A DNA stretch of 15,396 nucleotides, from the NCBI GenBank assembly GCA_903819605.1, contig CAIJEA010000265.1, forward strand, positions 1 through 15,396. The letters are read 5' to 3'. The position numbers and the translations under genes are program-made. The notes below the pieces were generated by a model. That model was not told where the DNA came from. It searched no databases and was given only the letters and a program-made list of their open reading frames with translations. The DNA comes from an uncultured cyanobacterium (lineage in GTDB: Bacteria > Cyanobacteriota > Cyanobacteriia > Pseudanabaenales > Pseudanabaenaceae). Shown piece after piece: positions 1 to 6,696 of this stretch (positions are counted from its first letter, which is position 1; each line of letters opens with the position of its first letter).

Positions 1-28
1 GGCAAAATGAAAACCGCCATAATATATA

Positions 29-106
29 AAAGCCTAAAGAGAGTTTCAGAGATCCGCGCTGTAACTCTCTTTGGGCTTTCGGGTTTTCCTAATATAAATG
101 GCTATA
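29..106 (-). repeat. Palindromic repeat element, copy A (reverse orientation)
   Basis: A 17-bp stem (29-45 with 63-79, one G-T mismatch) encloses a 17-nt loop containing CCGCGC. The outer sequence on the right, GGGTTTTCC then TAATATA and finally GGCTATA (100-106), is the reverse complement of the left end of the copy at 703-815: the 12-mer TATATTAGGAAA is shared exactly, as is the terminal TATAGCC. The stem also shares AGAGAGTT with the other hairpins. The far end (before 29) is A/T rich and only loosely matches the family. It contains no gene and lies just upstream of dps. Confidence 0.55.
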
Positions 107-107
107 A

Positions 108-140
108 ACGAAAAGAGCACCCGACAGGTGCTTTTTTCGT
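108..140 (+). terminator. Hairpin with T-run upstream of dps
   Basis: The stem runs ACGAAAAGAGCACC against GGTGCTTTTTTCGT around the 5-nt loop CGACA, giving a stable GC core (GCACC/GGTGC) followed by six T. It looks like an intrinsic terminator for a gene to the left of the window, or a leader hairpin if a promoter lies further upstream. It ends about 47 nt before the dps start and just before the proposed dps -10 box, which suits an end-of-unit role. Confidence 0.6.
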
Positions 141-153
141 TTGTTTGAATGGT

Positions 154-159
154 TATAAT
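154..159 (+). promoter_or_regulatory. Candidate -10 box of dps
   Basis: A perfect TATAAT lies 27 nt before the dps ATG and just after the terminator-like hairpin at 108-140. No convincing TTGACA-like -35 box is seen at the right spacing, where the sequence is T-rich, so this is a suggestion only. Confidence 0.4.
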
Positions 160-186
160 GCACTCAGAACTATTAGGTATATAGAC

Positions 187-699
187 ATGGGCAAAAACAA
201 AGAAAAATCAGCCGATAAAGAGCTATCTAGCCCGATTAATATTGGAATTTCTGAAGACGATCGCACAGCGATCGCTGATGGATTGTCACGGTTACTCGCT
301 GATACCTATACCCTTTACCTCAAGACTCATAATTTCCACTGGAATGTAACTGGACCAATGTTCAATACATTGCACCTCATGTTTGAAGGGCAATATACCG
401 AACTCTCCTTAGCTGTCGATCTGATTGCTGAACGAATTCGCTCGCTCGGAGTCGCGGCTCCTGCAACCTATACAGCATACGCAAAACTTACTTCAATTCC
501 TGAAACTGAAGGCGTACCTAAAGCAACAGAAATGATCAAGTTGCTAGTTGAAGGACAAGAAGCGGTTGTACGTACTGCACGTTCGATTTTCCCGATCGCC
601 GAACATGCTAATGATGAACCAACCGCCGATCTACTAACCCAAAGGATGCAAGTCCATGAGAAGACAGCATGGATGTTGAGAAGCTTGCTAGAAGAATGA
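187..699 (+). CDS. dps: Dps-family ferritin-like DNA-binding/iron storage protein
   Basis: A 170-residue Dps (mini-ferritin) that would form a cytoplasmic 12-mer, oxidise Fe(II), store iron and protect DNA from peroxide. The family motif NFHWNVTGPMF is at 49-59, followed by LHLMFEGQY and AVDLIAERI. The inter-subunit ferroxidase ligands line up with E. coli Dps as H51, H63, E67 (Asp in E. coli), D78 and E82, so the centre looks complete. The lysine-rich N-terminus (GKNKEKSADK) could bind DNA. The ATG at 187 is preferred: the same frame is open back to position 7, but that stretch runs through the hairpins at 29-140 and does not resemble Dps; a TATAAT box and a weak AGG precede 187. It is a paralogue of dpsA at 8685-9230, with a different residue at position 78. 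Confidence 0.93.
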   Translation: MGKNKEKSADKELSSPINIGISEDDRTAIADGLSRLLADTYTLYLKTHNFHWNVTGPMFNTLHLMFEGQYTELSLAVDLIAERIRSLGVAAPATYTAYAKLTSIPETEGVPKATEMIKLLVEGQEAVVRTARSIFPIAEHANDEPTADLLTQRMQVHEKTAWMLRSLLEE

Positions 700-702
700 T
701 TG

Positions 703-815
703 TATAGCAGTAGCCCTATATTAGGAAACAATCAAAACCCAGAAGAGAGTGGCGGTGCTCCGCGCCGCCACTCTCTTCTGGGTTTTATGTCTTAACTTAC
801 TTGGCTATAGCTATA
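703..815 (+). repeat. Palindromic repeat element, copy B (best-preserved)
   Basis: A 113-bp non-coding element starting 3 nt after the dps stop codon. Its centre is a perfect 22-bp stem (734-755 with 765-786) with the 9-nt loop TGCTCCGCG. Outside the stem, the ends are imperfect inverted repeats: TATAGCAGTAGCC on the left and, read on the opposite strand, TATAGCTATAGCC on the right. The left flank TTAGGAAACAATCAAAACCC and right flank TTTTATGTCTTAACTTAC recur with changes in the other copies. It could act as the dps terminator, but its conserved ends go beyond what a terminator needs. No T-run follows the stem apart from the TTTT inside its 3' arm. Confidence 0.75.
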
Positions 816-875
816 ATTTGCGCCGCACAAATTACGTTAGGATAAATCTTTAGAACGTAAGCATTTCCATCGAAG

Positions 876-2054
876 TTGAATAACTCGCATTTTTTAATAC
901 TTTTCTCTACCTTTTTTTTACTACTACAAGTCCCCGCAACACTTGTACTTCTCAAACGTCTTAGCACTGCTCGCGATCGCACGCCGCCCCTATTACCACT
1001 TGAGCCAGCAGCAGAATCCTTAGCCCAGCAAAATCCTCAAGTGTCGATCGTCATCCCCACACTAAATGAGATAGATCGCCTACCAACATGTTTAGAAGGT
1101 CTACGCGATCAAGCTGCCAAAGAAATCATTGTGGTAGATAGCCGATCGCAGGATGGCACGCCAGAATATGTCAAGAAATTACAAATCGATTATCCAATTC
1201 CTCTGCGTTTAATTACCGATGATCCTTTGCCAGAGGGTTGGGTTGGTCGTCCTTGGGCGTTACATACAGGGTTTTTGAATAGCGATCCAACTAGTGAATG
1301 GATTTTAGGTGTTGATGCCGATACATTTCCTCAAAAGGGTTTAGTTGCTAGTTTTGTCCAAAAGGCGATCGCTGACAACTTTGATATTGTCTCGCTGTCG
1401 CCAAAATTTATTCTCAAGACCGCAGGCGAACAGTGGCTTCAACCTGCATTACTAATAACACTCATTTTTCGATTTGGAGCTACAGGCGATCGCGCTCAAT
1501 TTACTGAAGATCGGGTAATGGCAAATGGTCAATGCTTTCTATCAAGACGCTCTAAACTAGTTGAGCTAAATGGCTACGAACTAGCCAAATCATCATTTTG
1601 TGATGATGTCACTCTCGCCAGATTTGCTGCCCAACGTGGCGCAAAAGTCGGATTCTTAGATGGGGCAGCACTAATGCAAGTGCGCATGTATACATCCATG
1701 CAAGAAACATGGCGCGAGTGGGGGCGATCGCTCGACCTCAAAGATGCTTCAACTCCAATGCAAACCTTTGCGGATTGCCTATTACTAACGTCAGTTCAGG
1801 GTTTGCCCTTGCCACTGCTAGTTACACTCTCAATTTGGCAACCAGTGCCAAATCTATTCATAAATACTTTGTTCTGGCTCAATGCTTTTCTGGTATTTAT
1901 CCGATGTTTGCTAGTCTTCGGCATCCGTACCAGCTATACCGAAGTTGGCTTTTGGTTCTGGCTATCCCCCCTCGCCGATCCTTTTGCAGTACTTCGTATC
2001 TGGATTTCTGCGCTCACTAAGCCCAAAAGTTGGCGCGGTCGTACTTACACTTAA
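876..2054 (+). CDS. cruG: Family 2 glycosyltransferase, CruG-like (carotenoid 2'-O-glycosyltransferase)
   Basis: A 392-residue membrane-associated GT2 enzyme. An N-terminal hydrophobic helix (about 5-27) is followed by a GT-A domain: VSIVIPTLNE (56-65), VDSRSQDGT (87-95), the DxD metal/nucleotide-sugar motif DAD (147-149), CDDVTLA (about 242-248) and ETWREWGRS (277-285). Two or three C-terminal membrane helices follow (about 300-375). The PLPEGWVGRPWALH block (117-130) and overall layout match, from memory, cyanobacterial CruG, which adds the sugar of myxol glycosides (myxoxanthophyll). The usual partner cruF (carotenoid 1',2'-hydratase) is not beside it. The start is a TTG, since an in-frame stop (858-860) lies just upstream and no ATG gives a full N-terminus. 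A generic GT2 of other specificity is the main alternative. Confidence 0.72.
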   Translation: MNNSHFLILFSTFFLLLQVPATLVLLKRLSTARDRTPPLLPLEPAAESLAQQNPQVSIVIPTLNEIDRLPTCLEGLRDQAAKEIIVVDSRSQDGTPEYVKKLQIDYPIPLRLITDDPLPEGWVGRPWALHTGFLNSDPTSEWILGVDADTFPQKGLVASFVQKAIADNFDIVSLSPKFILKTAGEQWLQPALLITLIFRFGATGDRAQFTEDRVMANGQCFLSRRSKLVELNGYELAKSSFCDDVTLARFAAQRGAKVGFLDGAALMQVRMYTSMQETWREWGRSLDLKDASTPMQTFADCLLLTSVQGLPLPLLVTLSIWQPVPNLFINTLFWLNAFLVFIRCLLVFGIRTSYTEVGFWFWLSPLADPFAVLRIWISALTKPKSWRGRTYT

Positions 2055-2055
2055 C

Positions 2056-2098
2056 TAACTTTAAAGCTTTCACGCGTCGCGTGAAAGCTTTAAAGTTA
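2056..2098. terminator. Palindrome between convergent genes
   Basis: A perfect 20-bp stem (2056-2075 with 2079-2098) has the centre CACGCGTCGCGTG. It begins two bases after the glycosyltransferase stop and includes the TAA stop codon of the minus-strand SPOR-like gene. It is well placed as a bidirectional terminator, although there is no real U-run on either strand. Confidence 0.6.
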
Positions 2099-2947
2099 AA
2101 AGAAGACAACCCGACTATCAAATCCTTGTCGGCGCATAGTCAAATTTAGAGTTTCAGCACTACTCCGATCGGGATAACCCTGTACCTCAATGTAAGTGCC
2201 CCGATAGGAAGATCGCAACTGTGCGGCTGGAACGATCGTTTGGACTCTTTGTAATTCAGATACGGAGCCTGTTGGGACAATCACAAAGTAGTGAAGCTGC
2301 GATGCATTTGGAACACCTTCACTTACGTTCTGTGGAATTGGCTGTGGGTTACTTTGCGTTGGAATCGGCTGACTTTGTTGCGGTATGGGTTGAGGCGATC
2401 GCACAATCTCGATTGCATTGTTTTGATTATTAGGAGCGTCTGAACCAGGCACACCAGGTAAAGCATCATTTGTTCGCGAAGTCTGGATGGGGATTGACTC
2501 CACAGGGACGGGTGCAGACGATGAAGGTGCAGGATTAGATGTAGGGATCGACGGAATTGTACTGTTAGTTGTAGAAGGGAAAGTTGCAAATTTACTTTGT
2601 ACAGTTCTGATTTGTGGGGTAAGTCCTGCTTGACTAAACTGGGCAGCGCGACGTTGCGCCAGATTTAAATTGTTGAAACGCCCTAACTGGACAACTTGTT
2701 CGCCAGTATCTAGACGACTTACAAAGGCATCAGGCGCTAATATCTTTGCCTGTTTGACGTTTGCCACATTGGTTAGGTATACAAGATACTGTGTACTGCC
2801 AGAACTTGCTGGGACTGCTGAATCAGTGGGGAAAGACTGTGCGTTGGCAGGGGTACTGAAATTGAGAATAACATTAGCGCTAATACCCACAAGCGATAAT
2901 AGCCCAATGGCAAAACTACGAAGGTGTGTGTGTGTGTGGAGTCTCAT
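2096..2947 (-). CDS. Secreted protein with two SPOR-like domains
   Basis: A 283-residue exported protein of unknown function. From the ATG at 2947 it has a typical signal peptide: a short charged start, the hydrophobic stretch FAIGLLSLVGISANVIL, and a likely cleavage after PANA. A similar module appears twice: YLVYLTNV...VQLGRFNN...AAQFSQAG...PQIRTVQ near the N-terminus and YFVIVPTG...YIEVQGYPD...MRRQGFDSRVV at the C-terminus. Both resemble SPOR repeats (sporulation-related, septal peptidoglycan-binding). They are joined by a linker of about 110 residues rich in Pro, Ser, Gln and Asn. A GTG at 3016 would add 23 residues before the signal peptide and is less likely. The role is probably periplasmic or cell-wall; SPOR assignment rests on pattern only. 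Confidence 0.7.
   Translation of the reverse strand: MRLHTHTHLRSFAIGLLSLVGISANVILNFSTPANAQSFPTDSAVPASSGSTQYLVYLTNVANVKQAKILAPDAFVSRLDTGEQVVQLGRFNNLNLAQRRAAQFSQAGLTPQIRTVQSKFATFPSTTNSTIPSIPTSNPAPSSSAPVPVESIPIQTSRTNDALPGVPGSDAPNNQNNAIEIVRSPQPIPQQSQPIPTQSNPQPIPQNVSEGVPNASQLHYFVIVPTGSVSELQRVQTIVPAAQLRSSYRGTYIEVQGYPDRSSAETLNLTMRRQGFDSRVVFF
2924..2938. repeat. (GT)7.5 microsatellite in the signal-peptide region
   Basis: Fifteen bases of uninterrupted alternating GT/TG lie at codons 4-8 of the SPOR-like gene, where the minus strand encodes His-Thr-His-Thr-His. Slippage by one unit would shift the frame just after the ATG at 2947. Confidence 0.85.
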
Positions 2948-3108
2948 ATGCTTGCCAGCCAAAGGTAGCGAAAAAACGAAATTGGGCGCGATTGTACCAT
3001 ACTCTACAAGACGCACATAATCTCTTTTGGTTCAATCTTTCTTGAGATTGTACGTCAAGATTACGCTCTCAAGATTATGATTGGGATTGAAAAAACTCAA
3101 AATTGTGA

Positions 3109-3128
3109 AGACACGCTTTGCGTGTTTT
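3109..3128. promoter_or_regulatory. Small hairpin in the divergent region 2948-3160
   Basis: ACACGC-TTT-GCGTGT followed by TTT forms a 6-bp GC-rich stem with a short T-run, about 33 nt before the acyltransferase ATG. The 213-bp region separates the SPOR-like gene (-) from the acyltransferase (+), so it should hold both promoters. A second weak hairpin, CAATCT/AGATTG, is at 3033-3050. No clear promoter boxes were recognised. Confidence 0.4.
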
Positions 3129-3160
3129 AATGCGATATTGCTATAAAAATAAGAGAAATC

Positions 3161-4546
3161 ATGGCAGTAGATCTGACCCGCGTCCAACCACCGCTCAAAG
3201 TTTATCCGCCTAAAATAAATCAATTTGTATTGAAAATCATACGGCTGTTAACGCCATTTTGGTTACGGTGGCAATGTGGTATCAAGCAGATTGAAACCCG
3301 TTATGTCGATCGCCTTGTCGAAGTCACCAAAAAATTTCAGGATGGCAAAGCGCGATATATATTAGCCTTTCGGCATCCCACCACAGACGATCCTTTTGGA
3401 ATGCTTTATATGCTTGCCTATGCAGTGCCAGAGCAGGCAAGAGATATGGGGATTAAGTTGACAAAGACACCCCATAGCAGTTTTGTTTACGATCGCGGGA
3501 TTTCGATGTGGGCGGGAGACTATATTAATTGGCTATTCCCAGCACTGGGGGGGATTTCCATTTTTCGAGGAAAGCTCGATCGCCCAGCATTGAACCTCAT
3601 CCGTCAACAGATTACTAGTGGGGAATCACCGCTCTCGATGGCTCCTGAAGGTGGCACAAATGGCAAAAGCGAACTGGTGGCTGAATTAGAACCTGGAATT
3701 GCTCAGATTGGTTTTTGGGCAGCCGAGGATTTACTCAAGGAGGGGCGTACGGAGGAAATGCTGATTGTTCCTGTTGGTATTCAATATGAATACTCGATTG
3801 CCGCTTGGGGCAAAATTGATGAAACGATCGCGGCGATTGAAAAAGAATGTGGAATCACAAAACCTGCAATTACAACTTCGACACGATACCAAAGACTTTA
3901 TGAATTGGGGAGTTACCTAGTCCAATGGGTTAGTGATTATTACAAAACCTTTTACGGTAACTATGCGAGAAAAGATAAGGATGTTCCCGATTCCGATGAT
4001 TTGGCAACCCGCATTGAGGATTTAGCCGATCGCATTTTGAGCGTCGCGGAAATGAGTTTTGGCATCAAATCTAAAGGCTCGCCAATAGATCGCTGTCGCC
4101 GCCTCGAACAGGCAGGGTGGGATCGCATTTTTCGCAACGATCTTCAGGATATCGAGCAGTTATCGCAAGTAGAGCGCTGCTTTGCCGATCAGCTTGCCCT
4201 CGAAGCTAACTACAGCAATTGGCATATGAAAATTGCTGAAAGTATTATTGGTGTTACTAGCGACTATGTGCGACAGCATCCCAGTCCAAGCCGTTACATT
4301 GAGGTCTTGAAACTAATGTGGAGCGTGTTGCAGCGCGTCACCGAACGAAATCCAGATTCAGTTTTTAAAGAAACTCCAAATTTTGGCGATCGCAAGGTGA
4401 TTCTCTCAGTCGCTGAGCCAATCTCTGTCTCAGAGCGTCTGTCTGAATACCAATCTAGCCGCACTGCTGCAAAGGAATGTAATCGCAAACTCACCGAAGA
4501 AATCCATAGTGCGATGAAGAACTTAGTTATTCCGTCGGTTATATAA
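3161..4546 (+). CDS. PlsC-like glycerolipid acyltransferase with long C-terminal extension
   Basis: A 461-residue protein with a lysophospholipid/glycerol-phosphate acyltransferase domain in its first half. The catalytic HX4D motif is RHPTTDD (H72, D77). Block II-like GGISIFRGKLDR is at 130-141, block III-like PEGGTNG at 162-168, and block IV-like LIVPVGIQY at 201-209. Such enzymes transfer fatty acyl chains to lysophosphatidate or related acceptors in membrane lipid synthesis. A semi-hydrophobic segment near residues 22-38 may contact the membrane. The 245 or so residues after the domain are helix-rich, charged and not recognised; PlsC proteins are usually 200-260 residues. Cyanobacteria have several PlsC paralogues, and I cannot say which this is. 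No strong ribosome-binding site precedes the ATG. Confidence 0.75.
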   Translation: MAVDLTRVQPPLKVYPPKINQFVLKIIRLLTPFWLRWQCGIKQIETRYVDRLVEVTKKFQDGKARYILAFRHPTTDDPFGMLYMLAYAVPEQARDMGIKLTKTPHSSFVYDRGISMWAGDYINWLFPALGGISIFRGKLDRPALNLIRQQITSGESPLSMAPEGGTNGKSELVAELEPGIAQIGFWAAEDLLKEGRTEEMLIVPVGIQYEYSIAAWGKIDETIAAIEKECGITKPAITTSTRYQRLYELGSYLVQWVSDYYKTFYGNYARKDKDVPDSDDLATRIEDLADRILSVAEMSFGIKSKGSPIDRCRRLEQAGWDRIFRNDLQDIEQLSQVERCFADQLALEANYSNWHMKIAESIIGVTSDYVRQHPSPSRYIEVLKLMWSVLQRVTERNPDSVFKETPNFGDRKVILSVAEPISVSERLSEYQSSRTAAKECNRKLTEEIHSAMKNLVIPSVI

Positions 4547-4548
4547 AT

Positions 4549-4580
4549 TACAAACAAGGGGCTTAAGCCCCTTGTTTGTA
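4549..4580. terminator. Perfect palindrome between acyltransferase and tsaD
   Basis: A 32-nt perfect palindrome, TACAAACAAGGGGCTT and its complement, has no unpaired centre base. It starts 3 nt after the acyltransferase stop and contains the tsaD stop codon (TAA on the minus strand). It suits a bidirectional terminator of the convergent pair, though the U-tract is poor. Confidence 0.6.
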
Positions 4581-5597
4581 TAAGCTTTGGCAGTCTTCGA
4601 GATTGAGGCGCGATCGCGTGGCTATGTTCATTGATGAGGTCTCGCCACGAGCGAGATGGATTGCACCTGCACAGCCAATCATCGCCGCGTTATCCGTGCA
4701 TAGGCTCAAGGGTGGAAAAATTGCGCGAATTTGATGTTCATCTGCCATCTTGACTAAACGCGATCGCAAAGCACTATTTGCGGCAACGCCACCAACTGCA
4801 ACGATTGTCGATAAATTATGCTCGATCGCGCATTTAATTGTGCGACTAGCGAGAGCGGCAGCGACAGTTTCTTGAAAACTCGCGGCAATATCGGCGATCG
4901 GTAATTCTTCGCCATTGGGACTTAACTTTTGGGTTAGCCGCAACACAGCAGTCTTTAAACCGCTAAAACTTGAATCGTAGGGAAAATCAGGAATTCGACC
5001 CTGCGGTAATTTGTAAGCTTGAGGATTACCCGCGATCGCGATCTTGTCAATTACTGGCCCCCCAGGATAGCCCAGACCTAATAGCCGTGCTACCTTGTCA
5101 AAAGCTTCCCCTGCGGCATCATCGCGAGTCTTACCCATTACTTGGTAATCGGTATAGTCCTTAACGAGAATGATACTGCTATGCCCACCAGAAACTAGTA
5201 AACATAAAAAGGGCGGCTCTAAAGTCGGATCGGCGAGTAAAGCCGAACAAATATGTCCCTCAAGGTGATGCACAGCAATCAACGGCTTTTTATGTAAAAT
5301 TGCCAAGGTTTTTGCCGCCGTAACCCCGATCATGAGCGAACCAATTAATCCAGGTGCAGTGGTCACTGCAATCCCATCGATCTCTGCCCAAGTCTTTCCT
5401 GACTCTCGATAGGCTTGCGCGATCGCGGGATTAATTGTCTCAACATGTTGTCGTGCCGCAATTTCGGGGACTACACCACCATAGAGGGCATGGGTTTGGA
5501 TTTGCGATGAAACTACGCTGCTAAGAATTTGGCGATTGCATACTACCGCCGCCGCCGTTTCATCACAGCTAGATTCGATCGCGAGAACTGTAGGCAT
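4563..5597 (-). CDS. tsaD: tRNA N6-adenosine threonylcarbamoyltransferase TsaD
   Basis: A 344-residue TsaD (Gcp/YgjD/Kae1 family), the usual length. It transfers threonylcarbamoyl from threonylcarbamoyl-adenylate to A37 of tRNAs reading ANN codons (t6A), working in the cytoplasm with TsaB and TsaE. Visible signatures are the ASKHA nucleotide-binding start LAIESSCDET (5-14), the metal-binding HHLEGH (H111 and H115), LLVSGGHS (133-140), GEAFDK (163-168), the glycine loop VAVGGVAANS (266-275) and the C-terminal metal ligand in CTDNA (D302). The ATG at 5597 gives the normal N-terminus; its ribosome-binding site is weak. A 43-nt perfect palindrome sits from 15 nt upstream of the start, so it may lie within the mRNA leader. 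psaF is divergent across 193 bp. Confidence 0.97.
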   Translation of the reverse strand: MPTVLAIESSCDETAAAVVCNRQILSSVVSSQIQTHALYGGVVPEIAARQHVETINPAIAQAYRESGKTWAEIDGIAVTTAPGLIGSLMIGVTAAKTLAILHKKPLIAVHHLEGHICSALLADPTLEPPFLCLLVSGGHSSIILVKDYTDYQVMGKTRDDAAGEAFDKVARLLGLGYPGGPVIDKIAIAGNPQAYKLPQGRIPDFPYDSSFSGLKTAVLRLTQKLSPNGEELPIADIAASFQETVAAALASRTIKCAIEHNLSTIVAVGGVAANSALRSRLVKMADEHQIRAIFPPLSLCTDNAAMIGCAGAIHLARGETSSMNIATRSRLNLEDCQSLYKQGA

Positions 5598-5611
5598 TTT
5601 TTACGTAATCG

Positions 5612-5654
5612 TAAGATAATCTAGCTGGCGCTTAGCGCCAGCTAGATTATCTTA
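5612..5654. repeat. 43-nt perfect palindrome in the tsaD/psaF divergent region
   Basis: A perfect 21-bp stem (5612-5632 with 5634-5654) surrounds the single base T5633; its core is GGCGCTTAGCGCC. It lies between divergent genes, so it cannot be an ordinary terminator of either. It could fold in the tsaD leader RNA, extrude as a cruciform, bind a dimeric regulator, or be a repeat-family insertion. The right flank contains TAACTTACTT, also found beside copy B. Confidence 0.7.
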
Positions 5655-5735
5655 ATTGATAACTTACTTTACAGGTTGTGAAGATTGCTTTACCAAGGCG
5701 CGATCGCTGATATACGATCTGAAATTAAGTTCTCA

Positions 5736-5755
5736 AACGAAAATATCGTTATTTT
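5736..5755 (+). promoter_or_regulatory. Weak hairpin plus T-run upstream of psaF
   Basis: AACGA-AAATA-TCGTT followed by ATTTTT lies 36-55 nt before the psaF ATG. It resembles a weak terminator or attenuator fold but has only 5 bp. The real psaF promoter boxes were not identified. Confidence 0.25.
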
Positions 5756-5790
5756 TGCCTATCTTAACAAAGGTAAATTAAGGTCAGTCC

Positions 5791-6366
5791 ATGAAAAGAC
5801 TTTTTGCTCTCATTCTAGTTATTAGTTTGTGGTTTGGCGTTAGCCTTGCCGCAACCCCTGCCGCATACGCAGAATTCTCATTCAATGCTTTGACTCCTTG
5901 TGCTACATCTTCTGCTTACCAAGATCGCTTGCAATCTGAAGTTGGCGGCTATACAGCGCGTCTTGATAACTTCAAGGCTGGTAGTGCTCCTGCTGAGTAC
6001 CTCAAAGGTAAAATTGCTCAAACTGAAGCTCGCTTTGCAAAATATGCACAAGCTGGCTTGCTCTGTGGTGAAGATGGACTACCCCACTTGATCAGCGATG
6101 GTCGTTGGGATCGTGCTGGCGAATTCACCATTCCTGCTTTGATGTTCCTATACATCGCTGGTTGGATCGGCTGGGTTGGTCGTAGCTATCTAATTGCTAT
6201 CCGCAAGGATAAAGCAACCGCAGCTCAAAAGGAAATCCTCATCGATCTTCCTCTTGCTGTTAAGTTTTCTTTGACTGGCTTTGCATGGCCACTTGCTGCT
6301 CTTAAAGAATTTGGCACTGGCGAATTAGTAGCTCCTGAAAATGAAGTTACCGTCTCGCCTCGCTAG
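5791..6366 (+). CDS. psaF: Photosystem I subunit III (PsaF)
   Basis: A 191-residue precursor of PsaF, the plastocyanin/cytochrome c6-side subunit of photosystem I in the thylakoid membrane. The signal peptide (MKRLFALILVISLWFGVSLA...) probably ends after AYA, giving the lumenal start EFSFNALTPC. The lumenal domain carries two cysteines (LTPCATS and GLLCGED), expected to form a disulfide. The conserved PHLISDGRWDRAGEF precedes the membrane helix FTIPALMFLYIAGWIGWVGR, and a second hydrophobic segment includes LTGFAWPLAALKE. A good Shine-Dalgarno AAGG (5780-5783) lies 7 nt before the ATG. psaJ follows 102 bp downstream in the usual cyanobacterial psaF-psaJ order. Confidence 0.97.
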   Translation: MKRLFALILVISLWFGVSLAATPAAYAEFSFNALTPCATSSAYQDRLQSEVGGYTARLDNFKAGSAPAEYLKGKIAQTEARFAKYAQAGLLCGEDGLPHLISDGRWDRAGEFTIPALMFLYIAGWIGWVGRSYLIAIRKDKATAAQKEILIDLPLAVKFSLTGFAWPLAALKEFGTGELVAPENEVTVSPR

Positions 6367-6468
6367 TCTATGTTTCTAGCGATCTCTTTACAATTTTCTG
6401 CATAGTGTTTCAGTAAACTTCTTTAACACTTTAGAGAATCCTCAAAACTATCCAAAAGGAGAACTCCA

Positions 6469-6585
6469 TTGAACGGTTTCTTATCATCTGCTCCTGTGGT
6501 AGCTGCTATATGGCTCACCATCACTGCTGGTATCCTGATCGAAGCTAACCGCTTTTTCCCAGACACCCTGACATTCCCTTTCTAA
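6469..6585 (+). CDS. psaJ: Photosystem I subunit IX (PsaJ)
   Basis: A 38-residue single-helix thylakoid membrane protein that packs next to PsaF in photosystem I. It starts MNGFLSSAPVVAAIWLTITA and continues with GILIEANRFFPDTLTFPF; the GILIE.NRF.PD pattern is diagnostic of PsaJ. The start is a TTG at 6469, strongly supported by the Shine-Dalgarno AAAGGAG (6455-6461) 7 nt upstream. It is probably co-transcribed with psaF, and two tandem palindromes immediately follow. The length is normal for the family. Confidence 0.95.
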   Translation: MNGFLSSAPVVAAIWLTITAGILIEANRFFPDTLTFPF

Positions 6586-6595
6586 ATCTCAACCC

Positions 6596-6671
6596 TGTTT
6601 AATTTAAGAGCATTGCTCTTAAATTAAACAAAAAAAGAAAGGCGGTGCATTGCACCGCCTTTCTTTTTTTG
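6596..6671. terminator. Two tandem perfect palindromes after psaJ
   Basis: The first is a 17-bp AT-rich stem (6596-6612 with 6614-6630) around T6613. The second is a 21-bp stem (6629-6649 with 6651-6671) around T6650, with core GGCGGTGCATTGCACCGCC and arms ending in A7/T7 runs. They overlap by two bases. The second has T-runs on both strands, so it is a good bidirectional terminator for psaFJ and the convergent lipoprotein gene. The first cannot easily be explained by termination alone. Confidence 0.75.
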
Positions 6672-6696
6672 TTGCTATACTTCCATTTCGAGATGA

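Noticed and set aside
7..186. N-terminal extension of dps from an ATG at position 7
   Set aside because: The stretch runs through two hairpins and does not look like any Dps; the ATG at 187 follows a TATAAT box and gives the normal family length.
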